A stretch of 64,000 bases of DNA from positions 808,501-872,500 of the forward strand of contig NC_134367.1 of the NCBI RefSeq assembly GCF_035582795.1, given 5' to 3'. The translations under genes were made by a program, and so were the position numbers. The notes beneath the pieces were generated by a model that was given only the letters and a program-made list of their open reading frames with translations, was not told where the DNA came from and searched no databases. The DNA comes from Mycteria americana (taxonomy: Eukaryota; Chordata; Aves; Ciconiiformes; Ciconiidae). Of this stretch, positions 59,699 to 64,000 are shown one piece after another; the first letter of the stretch is position 1, and every line of letters starts with the position of its first letter.

Positions 59699-61254
59699 CT
59701 GGGGAAGAGGACACAAGAACATGACCAAAGAGAAATCAAAAATATTCTTAGAAATTACGAGCACACAGTACAAACCGCTTGTTTTACAGCAACCAATAGC
59801 TGGGTTCTGGTTCTAACTACGTCAGAAGCTCAAAACGACTTCTGAAACATTCGGTTTGCGTGGGACACTGACGCTGTCTATTTAAATACACTACTGCAAG
59901 TCGACAGATTTCCTACCTGTGCACCTAAAGCAAAAAGTTAATGGTTGCAGAACATCTTAAGTTGTGTTGTTTCATGAAAAATCATCTCTAGAGAATGCAA
60001 AGAGAAAGGATTCCAAATCCGGAGTTGGTTCAAGAAGTAATTATACAAATAACTTCAAAGTAAAAGTACCACCATGTCATTCATTTCCGTCTCCTGGAGA
60101 AGCAAGTAGCAACTTACTAAAAACCTTCAACAGAGACACTGCCCGTTAGGTAAGACTTTTTTAATTAGGACAGTAACAAAGATTAAAACACTAAAGGGAA
60201 GAAAAGAAAATCCTTTGTTTCAGAAAAGACTGTTAAGGCAACCATAACACAGCCTAAAAGGCACAAATGACTAAGACAAGGAAGTAAGAAGGCTTTTGGT
60301 TCAACTGCAGCATTTACCCAAACCAAAGTGTCTGTTTTCAAAAAATGAAATCCAAACCCAAATAACAGCAGAATAAATTACAACAGACCAAGTATACCGT
60401 GGAAGTTCAAAATAGGAAGTAACAGGAAATATTATGCTGCATACATACAAATGAGTGGGACTGCTAACTAGAGATCACAACTATCTTTCTGCCACGAAGA
60501 GAATAGAAAACAGACTGACTTTCAGTTTGTAAAGACACAAATGAGGGAGACTGACAACAAAAGGATACAGACAATGAATGGGCATGTTCGATTCCTATTT
60601 TCTAATTTATTAGAGCTCCTATTTAGCCACTTCTACCACAGGTTAAAAAACCATTCAGCCAAATTGAAACACAGCAAAATTGAAAATGAGTAAGAGGAAG
60701 TATCCTCTGTAATGCACAATTAACCTCCTGTTATTGAGGTCAAAAGCTTTTAAAAGAAAGAAAGATAAAAAGAGAGACCTGGCATTCATACGAGTAACAA
60801 AAATCCATAAACAAGTTCAAGAAAGCTTTTACAAATTCTTCTTTGGTTTGAAGAAGAACTGCAGGCAACAGTGAATGTCAAGGAAGTACCAGACTATGAA
60901 GACCACTGGTATGTTCAGGGGGTTGCGTGAATCCCATTCTGCCATTACGCAAATAACTTCAAATATGTAAGGTTTTGTATATTCACCTATTCTGTATGCC
61001 ATTTAATTGCTGCATTCTCCTCGGCTTAGGTGAAACAATTCTGCTTTTGTTCATTGTGTCACCTCAGTTCTCGGCCATGCAGCGCCTGAGGTGCCCACGC
61101 CAACGGTGGCTGAGCCATGCGTGGGAAGAGGAGGAAACAATTACTCATTAGATACCTCTCTGAATTCCGTGTCAGCTTCACACTTGCGTTCTCTGTTATA
61201 AACATTTGCGGGTTTCTTTAATAAATCTAAATTTATATTGAGCCCCGTCATAAT
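59699..61254. other. ASXL2: ASXL2 intron upstream of the first visible exon
   Basis: AT-rich unique sequence. No ASXL2 exon upstream of the poly-Q exon was found here on the minus strand. Confidence 0.8.
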
Positions 61255-61560
61255 CACAGAATAACTCTGGTGGGAAAGGACCTCGGGAGGTCTCCAGTCC
61301 AACCTCCAGCTCCAAGCAGGGCCAGCTTGGCCTCCACCAGGTCGCTCAGGGCTCTGGCCAGTCAGATCTTCGAAAGCCGCCAAGGATGGAAAAGGCACAA
61401 CCTCTCTGGGCCCCTGCTCCACTGCTGGACTGTCCGCAGGGAAAAAAGCTTTTCCTTATGTCCTGTTTTTCCTTATACCATTCAACTTATGCCCGTTGTT
61501 CCTCACCATCCCACTTCCTTCACCATATTGTGATGAGCCTGCCTCTGTCTGCTCTTCCTT
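61255..61560 (-). mobile_element. CR1 3' end fragment (subgroup A)
   Basis: Starts at aatcacagaataactctggt, then the same gacctcgggaggtctccagt block as at 43515, truncated near 61560 where the minisatellite region begins. The start codon of the 339-codon plus-strand frame lies inside this repeat. Confidence 0.95.
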
Positions 61561-61590
61561 GTAAGTACTGGGGGGACAGAGGGGAGGAAG

Positions 61591-62180
61591 GCGAGAGGCC
61601 CGGCTCCCCCGTAACACCCTATACCAGGCAGAGCTCCCCCATAGCACCCTATACCAGGTCCAGCTCCCCCATAACAGCCTATATGAGGCCCTGCTCTCCC
61701 ATAACACCCTATATCAGGCCCTCCTCTCCCATAACACCCTATATTGGGCCCTGCTCTCCCATAACACCCTATACCAGGCCCAGCTCTCCCATAACACCCT
61801 ATACCAGGCCCTGCTCTCCCATAACACCCTACACCAGGCCCTGCTCTCCCATAACACCCTATACCAGGCCCAGCTCTCCCATAACACCCTATATCGGACC
61901 CAGCTCCCCCATAACACCCTATATTGGGCCCTGCTCTCCCATAACACCCTATATCAGGCCCAGCTCTCCCATAACACCCTATATCGGGCCCTGCTCTCCC
62001 ATAACACCCTATATCGGGCCCTGCTCTCCCATAACGCCCTACACCAGGCCCTGCTCTCCCATAACACCCTATATCGGGCCCTGCTCCCCCATAACACCCT
62101 ATATCGGACCCAGCTCCCCCATAACACCCTATACCAGGCCCAGCTCCCCCATAACACCCTATACCGGGCCCAGCTCCCCT
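61591..62180. repeat. Minisatellite, 30-bp unit, about 19.5 copies
   Basis: Tandem array with unit close to ataccaggcccagctctccc ataacaccct. Unit ends (ccct) fall at 61620, 61650 and so on every 30 bases to 62160 without a single length change. Variants alternate between atatcgggccctgctctccc and ataccaggcccagctccccc forms. Because 30 is a multiple of three, a plus-strand frame (61386-62405) runs through it as a decapeptide CSPITPYxxP repeat, and minus-strand frames read WESRAxYRVL. There is no sign that it is a gene. The minus strand carries GGG runs in every unit. Confidence 0.98.
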
Positions 62181-62470
62181 CAGCTCCAGCCATGCAAGGC
62201 CCCGCTCTGCCGACTCACCTCTGTCAGGAACCAGCCAATCAGGAAAGCGCTAACTACCCCGCAGCCACCAATCAGGCGGCAGCTTCCAGGCGCCGCGGCT
62301 GTGGGAGGCTCTGCAGGCAGCGGAGGGTCTCGCAGAGGGGCTCTCCAGAGACCCGGGCACACGGCAAACGCCTGCGCCAGCACCAGCCCGCCGACGCTCC
62401 TCTAACCCTGACCCGCCTGGATACCCCCTCTGTGCCCGTGCGCAGCGGCTCGTTATTTTCGTTTTGTTTG
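62181..62470. promoter_or_regulatory. Small GC-rich island with two CCAAT boxes
   Basis: GC- and CpG-rich stretch directly after the minisatellite, with CCAATCAGG at about 62235 and 62269 in the same orientation and the same context as in the 10-kb island. It lies in an ASXL2 intron, upstream (in gene sense) of the poly-Q exon. It could be an internal ASXL2 promoter, a promoter for an antisense transcript, or simply GC-rich flank of the repeat. Confidence 0.4.
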
Positions 62471-63064
62471 CCTTGAAGCTGTCCTTTGTTCTCGCTGGGT
62501 GCGCTGTGCCGCTCGCAATGGAGGGCAGATGTTCCTCAGCGCACAGGTGCGTTTGCACAAAGGGCAGCTCTGAGGTAAACCCCGCCGTCGAGGGCGGAAA
62601 CCACCGCTTTATTCTACAGAGTTGAAAAAGAGCATAATTCAAAATGGCGCCACTCAGTACCATCAGCACCTCCTTTAATTGTCATTTAAACAAAGACCTT
62701 ATGTCAGCAGCACGCTCCTCCCTGTCGGCTCCACTGTGGATGACAACAGTGACGGCAGCAGGACCAGGAGCTGCTCCTAAGCACCCGCTTCTTGCTCTGG
62801 ACCTGCCTACGGTCTCTGGTAATGATGTTAAAAACCCACGGGCTGCACCTAATGGGGAAAAATCTGTATTGTACAGCTCCCTTCTTCACACAAAAGGTGA
62901 CAAAGCGACTATTCACCGACCAGAGAGCTTCTGTAGGGTGTAGCCCAACTCAGTTCCTGGCTGTATTCATTCCATGTATGTGGCAACAACAGATAAAAGT
63001 GTAATGGATAAAGATGAAAGCCAACAGTATAAACCTTATCAGAGCAGAGGGTGTAATTTCTAAT
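62471..63064. other. ASXL2: ASXL2 intron, right of the small island
   Basis: Contains a plus-strand donor-like tctgag|gtaaac near 62573 and a 99-codon frame from the YY1-like ATG with no recognisable domain. No repeat recognised. Confidence 0.5.
62640..62650 (+). promoter_or_regulatory. YY1-like motif
   Basis: cAAAATGGCGC matches the YY1 core (AAnATGGCG), often found just downstream of a start site. It lies about 200 bases right of the CCAAT-bearing island. Confidence 0.35.
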
Positions 63065-63645
63065 CTTAAAACACCATGATGAGATCTGGCTCGAGGGAGG
63101 GGATCCTTCCCCTCTGCTCAGCACTGGTGAGGCCACCCCTGGCTCCAGTGCTGGGCTCCCCAGTCCAAGAGGGACAGGGACGGACTGGAGAGAGGCCAGC
63201 AAGGGGCTGCCAAGATGCTGAAGAGCTGGAGCATCTCTGCTATGAGGAAAGGCTGGGGGAGCTGGGACTGCTCAGCCTGGGGCAGAGCAGGCTCAGGGGG
63301 TTGAATCCACGTCTATGAATACCCGCAGGGACGGAATGAAGAAGAGGAGCCAGGCTCTTCTAGTGGTGCCCAGTGCCAGGACCAGAGGCAACAGGCACAA
63401 AATAAGAAATTCCATCTGAATTCAAGATACACTTTTACTATGAGGGTGACCGAGCGCTGGCACAGGTTGCTCAGAGAAGTTGTGGAGTCTCCCTCCTTGG
63501 AGATATTCAGAAGCTGTCTGGACGTGGTCCTGGGCAACTGGCTCTGGGTGACCCCACTTGAGCAGAGGGGTTGGAACAGAGGGACCCCAGAGGTTCCTTC
63601 CAACCCCAACCAGTCTGGGTTTCGGTGCTTCTGTGAATTCTGATG
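63065..63645 (+). mobile_element. CR1 3' end (subgroup C, older)
   Basis: 5'-truncated plus-sense copy: gagggaggggatccttcccc, gctatgaggaaaggctgggg, gcacaggttgctcagagaag and the closing gaggttccttccaaccccaa, then a degenerate tail. Similar layout to the copy at 22.8 kb. Confidence 0.92.
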
Positions 63646-64000
63646 GTACTGGGATGGCCGCTCAAGCTAGGTAAGGATGAGATGAAGGTCAGTGGATTGG
63701 AGAGGATCAGAGGAAAGAATTAGGGTCGTACCTGCATTTTCCAGCGACGGGTGAGAAACCACCCATCTTTCTGGACCTGCACTACAAATTTCAGAGTCTC
63801 AGTGTGGTGGTTTTTTGTATCAGCACACACTCACTGTAACAAAGGGGGTTTCTCCCCATAATTGTTTCATCTTTCCAGCAGGATAAGCACTGACGTGTCT
63901 CTGCCAATTTAGATTCAGATATTGCAAATCTCTAACTCGGGATTTTTCCAAACGATTGTAAGGAACACAGCCATCTGCTTACTTACTACACTGTGTGGTG
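63646..64000. other. Intron end of window, nothing certain
   Basis: Unique sequence. A minus-strand frame at 63730-63800 ends in a donor-like CAG|gtacga, but has an in-frame stop at the only plausible acceptor. Confidence 0.5.

Noticed and set aside
61591-62180. CRISPR-like array
   Set aside because: The units are directly adjacent without unique spacers, in a vertebrate intron; it is a minisatellite.
63726-63800. Minus-strand frame ending at a donor-like CAG|gtacga
   Set aside because: The only plausible acceptor upstream puts a TGA in frame, and the peptide matches no ASXL2 N-terminal exon.

Overview
This is a vertebrate nuclear genome window, almost certainly from a bird. Introns are long and AT-rich, CpG sequence is confined to islands, and the dominant interspersed repeats are CR1 non-LTR retrotransposons, both young and very old, several ending in the typical ATTCTATG-like tail. 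I cannot name the species. There is no bacterial or phage gene logic, CRISPR array, rRNA or tRNA that I could recognise.

The one gene supported at protein level is ASXL2, a Polycomb/BAP1-associated chromatin regulator, on the minus strand. Seven coding exons are visible (59572-59698, 50886-51026, 49255-49418, 45631-45727, 41924-42029, 39413-40130, 34792-37203). Every junction has AG/GT splice sites and consistent phase, and together they give about 1254 codons ending in the C-terminal PHD finger and a TAA. The N-terminal exons (HARE-HTH part, roughly 175 residues) lie beyond position 64000. A long 3' UTR probably runs from 34791 to a good poly(A) signal near 26475.

Layout from left to right: 1-9.2 kb is AT-rich non-coding sequence. 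9.25-10.45 kb is a strong CpG island with an array of CCAAT boxes and a donor-like site on each strand, read as a bidirectional promoter. By vertebrate gene order (DTNB next to the 3' end of ASXL2) it may be the DTNB promoter, but no DTNB coding exon is visible. 10.5-26.4 kb is intergenic sequence full of CR1 copies, with one unassigned coding-like minus-strand ORF at 25.55-25.94 kb. 26.45-37.2 kb is the ASXL2 3' UTR and terminal exon. 37.2-64 kb is ASXL2 introns and exons, with CR1 insertions at 43.5, 52.4, 54.9, 56.3, 58.1, 61.3 and 63.1 kb, a 19-copy 30-bp minisatellite at 61.6-62.2 kb, and a small CCAAT-bearing GC-rich island just beside it.

The most unusual structures are the indel-free minisatellite, which creates a 339-codon open frame by period alone; the small GC island abutting it inside an ASXL2 intron; the NF-Y-type CCAAT array; and the unassigned ORF at 25.6-25.9 kb. 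I see no convincing new multi-gene system.
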